Below, piece by piece: positions 51,746 to 52,661 of a stretch of DNA of 52,661 nt (position 1 is the first letter of the stretch; each line of letters opens with the position of its first letter). The translations under genes and the position numbers were made by a program. Origin of the DNA: JBILCM01 sp044353165 (GTDB lineage: Bacteria; Bacillota; Bacilli; Paenibacillales; YIM-B00363). The stretch covers positions 1 to 52,661 of the forward strand of contig JBILCM010000009.1 in the NCBI GenBank assembly GCA_044353165.1, in the 5' to 3' direction. The notes below the pieces were generated by a model. It was not told the origin of the DNA. It did no database searches and was given only the letters and a program-made list of their open reading frames with translations.

Positions 51746-52363
51746 TTACTTTTTCGTTCCACGATACGCTTGAATCGACCGCAGCTCGATAGCGAAAGAA
51801 CCCTCTTGTTTATCGGAAATGATGAGCTGCATGGTGATCACGTTCTTCGGATTGAATGGATCCGCGGCAACCCTGCGACCGAAAGACAGAGGCGTCAAGC
51901 TGGTGAATGGAATGCGAATGATCTGCCAATCTCCCTTATTTGCGATAAAATCTGCTTGATATACGGTCCAACCACGGCGGTCGCGCATGTTCAGTCCATA
52001 GCGCTTGCCGTCGCCACGATAGGTGAGCTCAATGCCTGCATAATCACTTAAATCCACTGGTTCAAAACGCGCTTCCACCGAAGCAAACCCGCCATTGTTT
52101 TCTAAACTCACTTCACCGGAAAATAACGCAGACCCTTGATCTGTGGGGGCCATCCTACTGCGACTCACGCCACCCATGACACCATCATTGACGATATTCC
52201 AATACGCCCAAGCAGACGACTCTGCAAAATCGAATAGAACGCTGTCTTCACTCCACTCGGCCTTCAACGGTTCGGTCTCCTCCTTCCACAGTCCATTCAC
52301 CAATAACAATAATAAGGATACTATAAGTACGATGAGTCCACTCCATATATAACGCTTTCGCAT
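51746..52363 (-). CDS. CIA30 (NDUFAF1-like) family protein with membrane anchor
   Basis: A 205-residue protein with an N-terminal membrane segment (IWSGLIVLIVSLLLLLVNG). The CIA30 beta-sandwich is shown by WNIVNDGVMGGVSRSRM, SGEVSLENNGGFASVEARF, YAGIELTYRGDGKRYGLNMR and DWQIIRIPF. In eukaryotes the family helps assemble respiratory complex I; in bacteria the role is open and carbohydrate binding is possible. It faces the AbrB-type gene across about 200 bases without recognised features. Confidence 0.85.
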   Translation of the reverse strand: MRKRYIWSGLIVLIVSLLLLLVNGLWKEETEPLKAEWSEDSVLFDFAESSAWAYWNIVNDGVMGGVSRSRMAPTDQGSALFSGEVSLENNGGFASVEARFEPVDLSDYAGIELTYRGDGKRYGLNMRDRRGWTVYQADFIANKGDWQIIRIPFTSLTPLSFGRRVAADPFNPKNVITMQLIISDKQEGSFAIELRSIQAYRGTKK

Positions 52364-52567
52364 CAGGCTGCACCTTCTTTCGCATCTCAGAATGGTGTTA
52401 ATGAAGTGCTTTAAGTTGATTGTAACAATCGCTTTGGATTGATTACAAATGAAGATCGAGACAAATTTGTGTTTGTTTCGACTTCTAGCTTAGGTGGCTG
52501 GATTAACATGGGAATGTTGTAAGAATAAAATAAAGTAAGAATCTGAGCGAAGTAGGAGTGAACTACA

Positions 52568-52661
52568 ATGTCGGAATCAAGAATGATATCATCCAAAGGG
52601 CAGGTTGTCATTCCGAAGGCGGTTCGAGACTATTTACAAATCAAGGAAGGGGATATGCTTT
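52568..52661 (+). CDS. AbrB/SpoVT-type DNA-binding protein (partial)
   Basis: The first 31 residues up to the window edge read MSESRMISSKGQVVIPKAVR followed by DYLQIKEGD, the swapped-hairpin AbrB fold (SSKGQVVIPKxVRxxLxIKxGD). Such short proteins are antitoxins (MazE/VapB-like) or regulators; the partner would lie outside the window. TAGGAG precedes the ATG. Confidence 0.85.
   Translation, partial: MSESRMISSKGQVVIPKAVRDYLQIKEGDML

Overview
The window looks like a chromosomal segment of a Paenibacillus-type Bacillota. The evidence is Shine-Dalgarno sequences of the GGAGG type almost everywhere, frequent GTG and TTG starts, the Bacillus-type gene order guaA - purEKBCSQLFMNHD, PurR PurBoxes, a PhoP-type Pho box, and YerC, DUF3048 and RlmCD proteins. 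The genus is inferred from style and was not tested. The left 32 kb is ordinary core sequence at roughly 50-55% GC. From about 32.2 kb onward the DNA is visibly more AT-rich and mosaic.

Layout. (1) 1-4.3 kb: the 5' end of a 3-hydroxyisobutyrate dehydrogenase-like gene, then pgi, a YigZ/IMPACT family gene and guaA, then a small Cys-containing gene on the opposite strand. (2) 4.4-17.9 kb: a complete de novo purine operon of twelve genes from PRPP to IMP. It is preceded by two PurBoxes, an extended -10 promoter and a short leader with a possible attenuator hairpin, and it ends in a strong terminator. (3) 17.98-18.45 kb: a non-coding array of twelve exact 41-bp units, each holding a palindrome. 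(4) 18.6-26.8 kb: a C-P lyase phosphonate operon (phnPP, hexapeptide transferase, phnF, G, H, I, J, K, M, L) behind a four-repeat Pho box. No phosphonate transporter is present. (5) 26.8-32.3 kb: an L,D-transpeptidase, a DUF3048 protein, a YqfQ-like low-complexity protein, yerC, dagK and rlmCD.

(6) 32.2-39.6 kb: integrated and decayed foreign DNA. A 27-bp stretch of the 3' end of rlmCD recurs at 35.8 kb (26 of 27 bases identical). It brackets a 3.6-kb cassette with an Abi_2 (AbiD/F, RX4H) protein and a NERD-helicase whose frame is split at a run of seven A. A small RNA-like unit with its own promoter and terminator lies directly in front of the Abi_2 gene. To the right follow a membrane protein, a secreted C39-like cysteine protease, a tyrosine-recombinase C-terminal remnant with its terminator, an IS3-type transposase remnant and an IS21-type istA remnant. 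(7) 39.7-52.7 kb: mixed accessory genes: DUF2935, DUF1801, DUF554, DUF2200, a frameshifted molybdopterin sulfite-oxidase gene, gene debris, a Phd-Uma2 fusion with paired operators, a large secreted beta-rich protein, a cluster of three paralogous small proteins, a fatty acid hydroxylase, a HIRAN protein, a CIA30 protein and the start of an AbrB-type regulator.

How it works together. The purine operon should be repressed by PurR when purines are plentiful. The phn operon should be switched on by PhoP-P under phosphate starvation and possibly repressed by its own PhnF. Its product chain would end with PhnPP converting the cyclic ribose phosphate made by PhnJ into ribose 5-phosphate and phosphate. 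The parts most worth a second look are the 41-bp palindrome array, the rlmCD-inserted cassette with the RNA/Abi_2 pair, and the Phd-Uma2 fusion.
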